Positions 40,910 through 49,891 of a DNA stretch of 64,000 nt are shown here, piece after piece (within the stretch, counting starts at the first letter, position 1; every line of letters begins with the position of its first letter). The position numbers and the translations under genes were made by a program. The notes under the pieces were generated by a model. It searched no databases, was not told the DNA's origin, and saw only the letters and a list, made by a program, of their open reading frames with translations. Source of the stretch: Lactobacillus johnsonii (GTDB lineage: Bacteria > Bacillota > Bacilli > Lactobacillales > Lactobacillaceae); the NCBI RefSeq assembly GCF_013487865.1, contig NZ_CP047409.1, positions 1,736,001-1,800,000 on the forward strand. Direction: 5' to 3'.

Positions 40910-43780
40910 CTAATATTCATTTGTTGTTACAGTAACTACTTGCTCATCATTCAATTTCACCTGATACTTAAATTTTTCAAGTAAGCGCCCATATGAAATG
41001 CAATATAGCACGCCTTCTTTCGAAACCATAGTGATGTAATTAGGCTTGAATGGCAGCCTTAAGATATCATCCGCAATCGCCTTTACTGAATTTACCTCTC
41101 CAATATAATTAGGTGAAATATTCATGTTGCTCCACTGTTTACTTAAAGCGTTGCGATATTCTAAATTGCTGCCAATCTGATTGAAAATGCAGTAGCGATA
41201 ATCCGTGCCCTTAGTATAGTGATCTTTCCACATTTGATATCTCTTGGCAAAATCAGTCAAAGTATCATTTTCCTTTACTTCCCAAGGTAGGGTAGCGTGA
41301 ATATCTCCAATTACATCGCTAGCATCAAAGTTCGAAAACTTCCTGATATTCAAAGCGATCTTTCCCGTAATCTTCTTCATCTTATGATCTTTCATCATCG
41401 CTTGTGACAGTAAGTAAAGACCGTTAATGTAAATTTGATCCGTCGTTTTAGCAGGGCAGGCGAATTTTGTGATATAGAGTCGACCGTCTTCTTTAGTTAA
41501 ATTGAGTTCTTCCTGCGTTTGAGGTACCAAAGAAAGGGCCGCCTTTAAATCAGTACTTTGATTAACTTCTTGAACAAAACTCATAAATTCAGCGTAAGAA
41601 CTGGACTTAATTTGCTCAATTTTCAAATTTCCTTGATACAAATCTACGAATATTTTCTTCAATTTGTTAGAAGAAGAGGCATCTAGAGCGTGGTGTGAAA
41701 AGACAATGTTTAACTCCTGCTTCTTCATATTGAAAATAAGGCAATGAATTGGCGAACCAGGCTTAGAATACATCACTTTTTCTAAGTCAGTTTCGGAAAA
41801 GCTGTTTGCGGTAACAAGTGAGATTGGAGCTGGATTGATTATCTTCTTGAAATATAGTTTACCGTCTCGATCTTTAAACCAAGCAAATTTCAATAGATCT
41901 ATCTTAGTAGTTAAATCAGTAAAAATCTGTCTAATTTTCTGAATTTCTTCAAAGTTAATTGTCGGAAAAGATACTCTTAGCAGGTCAAAAGATGGTTTTT
42001 GTTGTGAAAAGAGACTCTGCTGCGTTGATGAAGCAGTAATTTTCGCATCCTCATAGCTGCTCGAAAAGTTTGCAAACAGCAATTTAAGATTAAGTAAGTC
42101 AGCTTCACTTGCTTGCTCGCGAGTCTCTGCAGCCGTATTTGTTTGCGTATCTTGCTTGTCAATATATGCTGCCAAGCGCTCAAGCGTGTTCAACAGTGAG
42201 AACTGGGCATCATCAATCTGAATCTTAAAAGTATTTTCTACATCAACAATGAAGCGCACTGAATCCAGAGAATCCAGCTCTTTAATTTCATTAACGTGGT
42301 ATTTGGCTATCAACTTTTTCAATTCGTCTAAAGTGTTAGAGCTATCAGTAGTCAAAGACCGATTATAATACTCGTCGATCATTCTTTGCGTATCAATCTT
42401 ACGGTTGTAGGTGTACAAGAAATGATCGACCTTAATAATTATTGGATTGAGATAAGTTGGCAGTTTACTTTTAATCTCAGCTTCTTTATCTTGCGAACTA
42501 ATGTAAAAAATATAGATTCGCTTGTTTTTGAACTTCGCAATTGCTGTGGTAACATCAGCGATTTTCGATACTAGAGTTTGAATTTCACCTAATTCCACAC
42601 GGATTCCGTTAACTTGGACTTGATCGTCTTCTCTTTCTAGGAAAAGTAGCTCACCGTTTTGTAAAATTTCTACCTTATCACCAGTTTTATAATAGCGTTC
42701 ACCGTCAAGAGTGATGAAGCTTGAGCTATTTTTAACAGAATCTAAAAGATAGCCGTCTGTTACGCCGCTTCCGCCAATATATAATTCACCTTTTTTTGCT
42801 TCATTATTGTTTGCATCAAGGACTTTTACCTTTCCCTCTGGTAATGGTCGCCCAATCGGTACGTATTCTTCTTCATTTTCAGTTACCTGATGATAAGTAG
42901 CATAGACAGTTGTTTCAGTCGGACCATAAAGATTAAAAACTTTGCATCCCTTATTAAGCGCCCGTTTCAATTTTTTTGCCAGATTAATCGGAAATGCTTC
43001 ACCGGCTACCATCAGAAACTTGAGTTTATCAAAGGCTTCAGGACCAACGATATCAAGAAGTGCCTCCGCAAATGAAGGGGATAAGGAAAGGTGCGTTATT
43101 TGCTTTTGATTAATTAATTTGGGAATTAGCCTGATACTCTCTGAATTAGAAGGACTTGTTGGGAGACAAACCAGCTCGGCACCGGCAATAACGGGCGACA
43201 GAAGCTCTGTTAATGAAACATCAAAAGAATAAGGCGTTGAAAATAAAAATTTGGTCGTCTCGTTGACGTTAATTAATGAGTACAGTCTTGTAAGGATCCA
43301 CTTTAGATTGCTTTCTGTCAGAAAAACTTTTTTAGGAATGCCGGTACTGCCAGAAGTAGAGAGGATGTAGACATTTTTTTGCGAGAATGGTTTAGCTTTA
43401 AAGTCGGCGTGATTATTCTGATTGAAACGATCAACTTGAATGATATTTTTCTGCTTAAGTGTGGCAGGTAAGTCAGTTATTAAAGCATCCCATTGAACTT
43501 CTTTTACACGATCAGTGGCTTCAGGTAGGTCTAACGCTGATACAAGTGGCATAGGGATGCGGTTGGATAGCCAAATCCCAATTACTGTGGGCAGTACAAA
43601 ACGGGTATCTTTTAAATAAAAGGGAACGATGTCCTGAGCATTTTCCTCATCAAGTTTAGCGGCTAATTGCTGGGCAATATTGAAAATTTCTTGATAGGTA
43701 TAATCACCATTTGGTGATTTAACTGCCACTTGATCAGGAGTATTCTGGCTGCGTTGAATAAAATTATCAATAATAAACAT
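40910..43780 (-). CDS. NRPS-like protein: adenylation, carrier and condensation-like domains
   Basis: The roughly 956-residue protein starts with an amino-acid adenylation domain (about 1-475): core STSGSTGIPKK, FDVSLTEL with the substrate-carboxyl/amine-region Asp, NLYGPTETTVYATY, YYKTGDKVE, and the catalytic Lys in YNRKIDTQRM. A carrier domain follows (about 480-545) with the phosphopantetheine Ser in ELDSLDSVRF, then a condensation-like domain (about 575-956) with HHALDAS, close to HHxxxDG. So it should activate one acyl/amino acid, load it, and transfer it to an acceptor; no thioesterase or second module exists. ATG 43780 (after AAAGG) is chosen over GTG 43792. Base composition looks richer in GC than its neighbours. 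Product unknown. Confidence 0.82.
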   Translation of the reverse strand: MFIIDNFIQRSQNTPDQVAVKSPNGDYTYQEIFNIAQQLAAKLDEENAQDIVPFYLKDTRFVLPTVIGIWLSNRIPMPLVSALDLPEATDRVKEVQWDALITDLPATLKQKNIIQVDRFNQNNHADFKAKPFSQKNVYILSTSGSTGIPKKVFLTESNLKWILTRLYSLINVNETTKFLFSTPYSFDVSLTELLSPVIAGAELVCLPTSPSNSESIRLIPKLINQKQITHLSLSPSFAEALLDIVGPEAFDKLKFLMVAGEAFPINLAKKLKRALNKGCKVFNLYGPTETTVYATYHQVTENEEEYVPIGRPLPEGKVKVLDANNNEAKKGELYIGGSGVTDGYLLDSVKNSSSFITLDGERYYKTGDKVEILQNGELLFLEREDDQVQVNGIRVELGEIQTLVSKIADVTTAIAKFKNKRIYIFYISSQDKEAEIKSKLPTYLNPIIIKVDHFLYTYNRKIDTQRMIDEYYNRSLTTDSSNTLDELKKLIAKYHVNEIKELDSLDSVRFIVDVENTFKIQIDDAQFSLLNTLERLAAYIDKQDTQTNTAAETREQASEADLLNLKLLFANFSSSYEDAKITASSTQQSLFSQQKPSFDLLRVSFPTINFEEIQKIRQIFTDLTTKIDLLKFAWFKDRDGKLYFKKIINPAPISLVTANSFSETDLEKVMYSKPGSPIHCLIFNMKKQELNIVFSHHALDASSSNKLKKIFVDLYQGNLKIEQIKSSSYAEFMSFVQEVNQSTDLKAALSLVPQTQEELNLTKEDGRLYITKFACPAKTTDQIYINGLYLLSQAMMKDHKMKKITGKIALNIRKFSNFDASDVIGDIHATLPWEVKENDTLTDFAKRYQMWKDHYTKGTDYRYCIFNQIGSNLEYRNALSKQWSNMNISPNYIGEVNSVKAIADDILRLPFKPNYITMVSKEGVLYCISYGRLLEKFKYQVKLNDEQVVTVTTNEY

Positions 43781-43788
43781 ACTGAAAA

Positions 43789-45063
43789 TCACCTTTCTGT
43801 TTTATATTTAGTTCCTTTTCTATGAAATACTAGATAGAGAGGACCTACATTAGAAATTAAATATGCTATGCTACTTTCAAACGCTAGAAGGAAATTATTT
43901 ACCGGTAATTTTCCATGTAAATTTTTCGCGATTGAATTAGATAGCCAGAATCGAATAAATGTGGTAGTTAGATAAACTAAAGTAAAAACTAGTGCTAATC
44001 CACTATTTATAAAAATAAGAAATACAAAGATAACTAGATAAAAGCTAGGTAGTAATAGCCATGCAAAGGCTCCTCTTACTTGATTTAGATAATAAAGAAA
44101 AGTATTCAATTGTTTAGTATCTTTATTCTTACTTAATATTTGATAAATTTTTTTATTATCAGACAATGTTTTGAACCAATTAGCATTTTGTTTAGCAAGT
44201 ATTTGAATATTTTTAGGAGATTCCCCATATTCCAAGGCAAATAATGGTTCAATTATAATTCCCTGACTTCTTAAATAGAAACTAAGATAAATATCTTCAC
44301 ACCAAAATTCAGTATTAAAGCCACCTATTCGTTTTAAATAATCAAATCTGACAAAAAGTCCATGGCCTACAACATGATTCCTTAAGAAAATAGAAGGTAA
44401 TATAGCATTTGTTAGTCCATTTATTAATTCAAAATTAGTTTGATAAACAGCGAAGCCTTGCATAATTGGACTTAACGTATTTAAGTTAGAGAAAAATGCA
44501 GAATATTCTTGCATAATTAAAGGAAAATGCTTCTTTAGGGCAACTGTTTTTGCCTGAAGGAATGCGTCTTTTCCGGGGCGACTATCGGCATTATAGACAC
44601 AGAAATAGGAGCTTTTCTCATCAATATCATACATTTTATAAATTGTATCGAATGCATAATTTAATTGATCAGCCATCATGCCATTTACTCCAGGATAGTT
44701 TAAAAGTTTAATGTCTTTATAACTATCTGATGTATCAATCTTTTCTTTTACAATGTCAAATGTAGTTTTTCCTTGATTGGTTCGCAATTTTTCTTTATCA
44801 GTAGTTACGATGAATAATTTTGCATCAATTTTTGTACTAGTAATAATATTTACAAAATCATCTATCGTTCTATTAATTATCTTTTGTTCTTGTAAACATG
44901 GAATAACTATAAAGAATTTTGGTTTTTCATCTCTAGTTTCTTTAAAGCTCACAGCATTATTTTTATTTTGCTTTATTTTTTTATTCACTAGCATTGTTCT
45001 AGCTATGTGCCACAAACATTGTAGTAGCATTAGAAACATTATTAATTCTGCTATTGTTGTCAT
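43789..45063 (-). CDS. Family 2 glycosyltransferase, membrane bound
   Basis: The 424-residue protein has an N-terminal helix (about 5-25), a cytoplasmic GT2 catalytic domain (about 48-310) with KFFIVIPCLQEQKIINRTID, the acidic motif VYNADSRPG, the acceptor-site motif FWCEDIYLSFYLRSQG, and NANWFK close to the Q/RxxRW position, and then about four C-terminal helices. It resembles processive or lipid-directed GT2 enzymes. GAGGAGGG precedes ATG 45063. Its TGA lies a few bases before the NRPS-like start, and the kinase gene is 35 bp upstream, so the three form an operon. It likely glycosylates a lipid or extends a glycan; the substrate is unknown. Confidence 0.78.
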   Translation of the reverse strand: MTTIAELIMFLMLLQCLWHIARTMLVNKKIKQNKNNAVSFKETRDEKPKFFIVIPCLQEQKIINRTIDDFVNIITSTKIDAKLFIVTTDKEKLRTNQGKTTFDIVKEKIDTSDSYKDIKLLNYPGVNGMMADQLNYAFDTIYKMYDIDEKSSYFCVYNADSRPGKDAFLQAKTVALKKHFPLIMQEYSAFFSNLNTLSPIMQGFAVYQTNFELINGLTNAILPSIFLRNHVVGHGLFVRFDYLKRIGGFNTEFWCEDIYLSFYLRSQGIIIEPLFALEYGESPKNIQILAKQNANWFKTLSDNKKIYQILSKNKDTKQLNTFLYYLNQVRGAFAWLLLPSFYLVIFVFLIFINSGLALVFTLVYLTTTFIRFWLSNSIAKNLHGKLPVNNFLLAFESSIAYLISNVGPLYLVFHRKGTKYKTER

Positions 45064-45098
45064 AATCAGCCCTCCTCAATAAAATTTGATGAGTTAAA

Positions 45099-45737
45099 TC
45101 ACAAACTAGTGATTTGTTTTAAAGCCTCATCATAGACATCCCGTGGTGAAAGATTTGATGTATCAATTAGTGCCTTTTTCATATCTAATTCTTGAAATTC
45201 TTTTTCTAATATTTCTTCTTGCTTTTGTCTTGTACTTTCTTGAGTCCAAACACTTAAAAGGTGATGATTCCGTTCCAAATTTCTCTTTGATGAAGCAGAG
45301 CAATCAGCTTTTAATAGTAATAGCAAGTCCGGACTGTATAATTTATATCGTTTAGCTTTTTCTATAAAATCGTCTAAAAACTCTAACGATTTATTATATG
45401 TTCCAGATATATTAGAAGATTCGAAAGCAAATGCTGTCGCAACGATTGAATAGGGTGATTTATCAATTACAACATTTTGTCCATGATCAGCAAAATAATT
45501 TGCATCAAACCATTTATCAAATTCTAGGTCAAATAATATTTCCTGATTCCGTAATTCTTCTTGAATATTTTTAGGAACATATAAAATATTATCTCCTTTT
45601 TCATTTAACCTATTTTCTAGATATCTTATTGATTCAGGAACAATTTTATAACCTAGTTGTTTTGATAAGTTATTACATAAAGTAGTTTTACCTGAATTCG
45701 ATATGCCATCTATAAGTATTATTTTTCCTCTACTCAT
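45099..45737 (-). CDS. P-loop kinase, deoxynucleoside/thymidylate kinase-like (AAA_18 type)
   Basis: The 212-residue protein has a Walker A motif (GISNSGKTT, about 10-18), VVIDKSPYS like the DRS motif of nucleoside kinases, and a basic lid (SASSKRNLERNHH). Cytoplasmic. In this operon it may phosphorylate a sugar, alcohol or amino-acid derivative that serves as a precursor for the glycosyltransferase or NRPS-like protein, but this is inference from context alone. It is the first gene of the operon, divergent from the exporter gene. Confidence 0.65.
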   Translation of the reverse strand: MSRGKIILIDGISNSGKTTLCNNLSKQLGYKIVPESIRYLENRLNEKGDNILYVPKNIQEELRNQEILFDLEFDKWFDANYFADHGQNVVIDKSPYSIVATAFAFESSNISGTYNKSLEFLDDFIEKAKRYKLYSPDLLLLLKADCSASSKRNLERNHHLLSVWTQESTRQKQEEILEKEFQELDMKKALIDTSNLSPRDVYDEALKQITSL

Positions 45738-45882
45738 AATATCTTCCTTTCTTAAGAAACAAGATTCATAACTTTTTTGTTAAAGCTTTTTTAATAGTGC
45801 TATAATTTATTAACAATCATTTATTTTAATTAATTTTATTCTCATTTATTTCAAAGTCAATACTTTTTATGAAGGTGATTCA
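45738..45882. promoter_or_regulatory. Divergent promoter region of the island cassette
   Basis: This 145-bp AT-rich stretch separates the kinase-GT-NRPS operon from the MFS gene. The only clear elements are the ribosome sites at each end (AAGGTGA before ATG 45883 and AAAGGAAGATATT-like on the minus strand). No operator palindrome was identified. Confidence 0.4.
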
Positions 45883-47109
45883 ATGACAGAAGAAGCAAAA
45901 TTAACAAAAACGGAAAAGCTAAATACGGTTAAGGTTACTACCAGTAATGCGATTTCGAAATTTGGTGATGTTTTATTTGACTACGTAAATACAGTATTTC
46001 TTTCTTCTATTCCAAATGGAGGTTTGTGGCTGTCTTTCTACCAAAGTAGTGAAGTTTTTATCAGCGTATTTTTTAATTTTTGGGGAGGTGCTGTCTCTGA
46101 CAGTGGTAATAGAAAGCGAATTATTTTTCATTGTGATTTGATTAGTGGATTTATTTGTCTTATATTAGCAATTTTTATTCCTAAGGTATTTTTTATTTAT
46201 GCGATTATACTTATCAATATTGCACTAGCGATAATCACGTCATTTCGAAGCCCAGCATATAAAGCGATTTTTAGAGAAATTGTTTATAAAGAACACATTA
46301 ATACTGTTAATTCTATTTTGGAAATTGTAAAAGAAATTGTTCAAATTGCTGGACCTAGTTTAGCTTTGTTGATCGCTAATTTTTTCGGTAATAGAATCGC
46401 ATTAGTTTTAGATGCAGTTTCATTTTTTGTTTCAGGTTTACTCATAAAGAAGCTGACTATTTTAACAACGCAACCTAATAAAAAGCACAAGAAAAATACC
46501 CTTTTTCAAATTAGAGAAGGTTTTCAATATATTCTGACTAATTCGCAAATAATGATGATTATCATTTTCTCTAGTATTGTGAACTTTATCATTGCCGGAT
46601 ATAATTTGATTCTACCTTTTTCAACTTATGCTTTTAGTGGGACAACTTTAAAGGCGTATGCAGTTTTTTTAACTGCTGAATCTGTTGGTGGTCTAATTGG
46701 AGCCTCAGTATCAACTTTTCTGAAAAGGGAACCCACAACAAATCGGCTTATTTTATTTATTACACTATGTGGAGCTTCACTAATTTTTGTGCAACAATTA
46801 TTTCAACTATCGCATTCTATTATTCTTGTAGCGACGTTAATCGTCCTATTTAATCTTTTTTTGTCGATCTTCAATATTCAATTTATGACATTCATTCAGA
46901 TTAAGACTGATATTAATTATATAGGCAGAGTTTTTGGAATTATTTTTTCGGTTGCAATTCTCTTTATGCCTTTCGGTACTTTTTTCTTCCAAAGAATTTT
47001 TGATCTTAAAAATCCTTATAATTACTTAATTTTAGGACTTTCGTTAGTCGTTATATCTTTGTTCACTTTTGGGATCACCTTTTTATTTGCTCTAAAAAAG
47101 AAAAATTAA
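45883..47109 (+). CDS. MFS transporter, efflux type (MFS_3-like)
   Basis: The 408-residue protein has about 12 hydrophobic helices and the inter-helix motif GGAVSDSGNRKRIIFHCDL of the major facilitator superfamily between helices 2 and 3. It resembles MefA/EntS-type exporters of macrolides and siderophore-like peptides. It is divergent from the NRPS-like operon, so it probably exports the cassette's product or confers self-resistance. The sequence is AT-rich and the end is followed by degenerate insertion sequence remains. Confidence 0.8.
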   Translation: MTEEAKLTKTEKLNTVKVTTSNAISKFGDVLFDYVNTVFLSSIPNGGLWLSFYQSSEVFISVFFNFWGGAVSDSGNRKRIIFHCDLISGFICLILAIFIPKVFFIYAIILINIALAIITSFRSPAYKAIFREIVYKEHINTVNSILEIVKEIVQIAGPSLALLIANFFGNRIALVLDAVSFFVSGLLIKKLTILTTQPNKKHKKNTLFQIREGFQYILTNSQIMMIIIFSSIVNFIIAGYNLILPFSTYAFSGTTLKAYAVFLTAESVGGLIGASVSTFLKREPTTNRLILFITLCGASLIFVQQLFQLSHSIILVATLIVLFNLFLSIFNIQFMTFIQIKTDINYIGRVFGIIFSVAILFMPFGTFFFQRIFDLKNPYNYLILGLSLVVISLFTFGITFLFALKKKN

Positions 47110-47392
47110 TATCAAAAAAATGGCCCACGCAATGTCAATGTTTTAACTTAATGACATTGATTAATGACAGCTTGGTCTATTTATAAAGGTGTCAAAATGA
47201 AAAAGTGTCTGAGAAAATTCAGAAATAAAAAAATGCAAGAACCTATTTATATGCATCTATGCGAAATATGTTTGATAAAGGGTAAAACGAGATAATGATA
47301 TCAGAAAAAGAATATTCCAAAAATTAACGTTAAAAGAAGTATTAAAATGGCAATTGAAAAGTATAATCAAAACTAAAACAGTCGCCCGAAGG
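47110..47392. other. Degenerate junction sequence between the MFS gene and IS3 copy 2
   Basis: No complete gene is present. AATGTCA and TGACATT near 47140 can pair. AAGTGTCTGAGAAAATTCAG at about 47204 resembles the IS1182-type end at 13159 (AAGTGTCTGGGAAAAAAC), so a trace of another element may lie here. A short open stretch reads RKRIFQKLTLKEVLKWQLKS but has no start and I do not recognise it. Confidence 0.4.
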
Positions 47393-48237
47393 TGAAGTTA
47401 ACCCCCAGAGTTGGACATAAATCCAACCTGGGGGTTTTACTATGAGCAAATATGCAGTTGAAACTAAATTAAAAACAATTGAATTATATAAAAAAGGTCT
47501 TGGGAGTAGACAGATTCAATGTAACTTGAATATCCCATCACATTCTACAATTGATAGATGGATTATATTATTTAAGAAATATGGAAAAGCTGGTTTAATT
47601 ACAAAACGTACTCGTAAAAAATATAGTGGTCAATTTAAATTAGAGGTTTTAAACTGGAGGAAAGAACATAATGAAAGCTATCAAGCCACCGCACTAAAAT
47701 ATGGAATCTCTAATACTGGAATTATTGCAAACTGGCAACGTGCCTATGAAGAAGGTGGTATTGATGCCCTCTTTATTAAGCAAGGACTTATGTAGTGGCG
47801 AAATTATCAGCTACACAATTACTGATCGACCACTAACACAATATGTTATTCAAGGCTTAAGGGAAGTTTTTAAAGCACGTCCCGAGCTTCAATATCGCAT
47901 GACCGTCCATAGCGATCAAGGCATTCAGTACCAATCTAACGCATATCGGCACGAATTAAGAAAGCATAATATTTTTCAAAGTATGTCACGTAGAGCAACT
48001 TGTCATGATAATGCGGCTATGGAAAGCTTTTTCCATACTATGTAAAGTAGAAATAGACTATTACACACATCACTTTAAAACAAAGAAAGAACTAATTAAA
48101 CGAATGGAAAATTGGATAAAATATTATAATCAAGAAAGAATCAGACACAAGAAAAAAAGCCTGATTCCGATAGAATATCGAAATCAAGCTTTAAAAGCAT
48201 TTATTTAAAGCTAACGTCCAACTTTAGGGGTTAGCTT
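47393..48237 (+). mobile_element. IS3-family (IS150-like) element, copy 2, internally deleted
   Basis: The left end at 47393 is the same as copy 1 (TGAAGTTAACCCCCAGAGTT), and the right end before 48237 carries AACGTCCAACTTTAGGGG and TTAGCTT. It is about 845 bp, with roughly 0.6 kb missing from the middle of orfAB, and is in direct orientation with copy 1. Its right side is followed by CTGAG as found left of copy 1. Confidence 0.85.
47442..48208 (+). pseudogene. IS3-family orfAB with internal deletion and frameshift
   Basis: OrfA reads normally for about 115 codons, then jumps at 47785 into the middle of orfB (LCSGEIISYTITDRPLTQYV), skipping the coiled coil, slippage site and first catalytic Asp. 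A second break occurs near 48040 (after AAMESFFHTM), with the remaining KVEIDYYTHHFKTKKELIKR in another frame. It is dead. Confidence 0.88.
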
Positions 48238-48242
48238 CTGAG
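48238..48242 (+). repeat. Candidate target duplication CTGAG, right side of the island
   Basis: Matches 37075-37079 and abuts the right end of the IS3-family copy 2. Confidence 0.6.
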
Positions 48243-48256
48243 ATCAAGAACTTTTT
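48241..48256. terminator. Right arm of the terminator split by the island
   Basis: AGATCAAGAACTTTTT complements 37054-37069 exactly. It lies next to the stop codon of the lactate permease gene, which has now lost its hairpin. Confidence 0.85.
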
Positions 48257-48259
48257 ACT

Positions 48260-49783
48260 TTATACTAATTTAGTAATCAAACCAACTAAGTATAGAAATA
48301 CACAGGTAATTAACAAGTATATACTGCCCCACTTAGTTGTTTCTTTTAGAATCTTTCCTTCTAAACCTTCTTTATTAATTGCACCAGTAGCTACTGCAAT
48401 ATTCTGTGGTGATAACATCCCAGCAGTTGCACCAGTCATATTTGAAGCAACAATCCAATATTTGCTTACTCCTAATGATTGAGCAGCAGAATACTGTAAG
48501 TTACCAAATAGAACATTGGCTGACGTTGCAGAGCCTGTTAAGAATGTTCCTAGAGCCCCAATTAATGGTGCAAATAAAGGATAAGCTGGTCCAAGTAAGC
48601 TTACTAAGGCTACCGCTAATGCTTTAGTCATTCCTGCATATACCATAACTTTAGCTAAACCCACAATTGCACAAACTGTAATTGTTGTCATCCCAATTGT
48701 TTTCAAAACATTGAGCAAGATTTTGAACATTTGGCTTAAGCTTAAGCCTTGAATCTTTCCTCCAATTATTCCCGCTAATAAAATTAATGTTCCTGGAGAG
48801 GAAAGCCAATTAATTGGTAAATCATTAGGATTTTTTCCTAAGTAAACATGTAAGTGAGTAGTTACACTAGTTAAAAAGTTATTCACAGGTGGACAAAGAG
48901 AGGAAGCCAGTAGAACGAAAATAAAAACCAAAATAAATGGTGAACAAGCCTTGATAATTTCGCTGACACTTTCATTTTCTACTTCCTCTACTGAACCAGT
49001 TTTTCTTTTAGTCAGCCAGACAGTAACTAAAATTGAAAACAATGATCCGACTAAGGCTGGAAGCTCAGCCCCAGTAAACTTAGCCATAATAACTTGCGGA
49101 ATTGCCATTCCAACCCCTGACATTAAAGTAATAAAAACAATACCTTTCAGGGCCTTAATACTTTTGCCAGTAAGAATAACTAAAATAAAAGGTACTAAAA
49201 TAACTAAAATGACCAATTGCAAGGTTACAATAAATCCTAATTGCACATCATTAAGATTAGTTACTTCAGCTAATGTCAAAACTGGCAAGCCAATTGCACC
49301 AAATGCAGTTGCCGTACTATTGGCAACCAAACAAATTACTGAAGCTTGGATCGGTTCTAAACCTAAGGAAATTAAGATTCCTGCACAGATTGCTACAGCA
49401 GTCCCAAAACCAGCGATAGATTCTAGAAAGCCACCAAAGCCCCAAGCAATTATTAATACTAAAATTCTTTTATCGGTTGTGATTGATGATAATAATTTCT
49501 CAATCGTCCCCATACTACCTGAATCAGTTGTAATCTGATATACAAAAAGCGCAGCCAGAATTACATACATGATCGGCCAAATTCCCATTATAATACCTTC
49601 TAAAGCTCCAGAAAGAGTATTAATTATGGGTTGTTTAAACATTAAAACAGCATCAGCAATTGTAATAATTAAACCAATCGTACATGCCCTTGAAGCCGGC
49701 ATTCCAATAATTCCAAGAGAAATTATCAACCAGATGATTGGCACTAAGGCCCATAAAAAATTTATCCACATAGTTTTCCTCAT
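48260..49783 (-). CDS. lctP: L-lactate permease (LctP family)
   Basis: The 507-residue polytopic protein imports or exports lactate with protons. It shows the family segments WALVPIIWLIISLGIIGMP, ILIAWGFGGFLESIAGFGTA and GTFLTGSATSANVLFGNLQ, along with about 12-14 helices. ATG 49783 has GATGAGG upstream. It is transcribed alone; the terminator that formerly followed it is split by the island at 48237, so read-through into the IS3 remnant is likely. Confidence 0.9.
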   Translation of the reverse strand: MRKTMWINFLWALVPIIWLIISLGIIGMPASRACTIGLIITIADAVLMFKQPIINTLSGALEGIIMGIWPIMYVILAALFVYQITTDSGSMGTIEKLLSSITTDKRILVLIIAWGFGGFLESIAGFGTAVAICAGILISLGLEPIQASVICLVANSTATAFGAIGLPVLTLAEVTNLNDVQLGFIVTLQLVILVILVPFILVILTGKSIKALKGIVFITLMSGVGMAIPQVIMAKFTGAELPALVGSLFSILVTVWLTKRKTGSVEEVENESVSEIIKACSPFILVFIFVLLASSLCPPVNNFLTSVTTHLHVYLGKNPNDLPINWLSSPGTLILLAGIIGGKIQGLSLSQMFKILLNVLKTIGMTTITVCAIVGLAKVMVYAGMTKALAVALVSLLGPAYPLFAPLIGALGTFLTGSATSANVLFGNLQYSAAQSLGVSKYWIVASNMTGATAGMLSPQNIAVATGAINKEGLEGKILKETTKWGSIYLLITCVFLYLVGLITKLV

Positions 49784-49843
49784 CTAAAAAAGCAATACTA
49801 TTTAATTTTATCCTTTTTCCACATATTAAGGAAATTTAAAAAC

Positions 49844-49878
49844 AAAAAACCTGCAAGAGCAGAGAGCCCTTGTAGGTT
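49844..49878 (-). terminator. Terminator of the metal ABC operon
   Basis: AACCTGCAAG and CTTGTAGGTT (49848-49878) form a 10-bp stem with one G-T pair; on the minus strand a T-run follows. It lies 14 bp past the permease stop codon. Confidence 0.85.
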
Positions 49879-49891
49879 CTAAATAACAGTT

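Noticed and set aside
45099-45737. Naming the island kinase a thymidylate or deoxynucleoside kinase with a defined substrate
   Set aside because: Only the P-loop and DKSPYS motifs are clear; the context is not nucleotide metabolism, so a substrate would be a guess.
48951-49538. 195-codon plus-strand frame opposite the lactate permease gene
   Set aside because: It is antisense to a clear LctP-family gene, has no ribosome site and a low-complexity Ile/Pro/Thr composition typical of a shadow frame.
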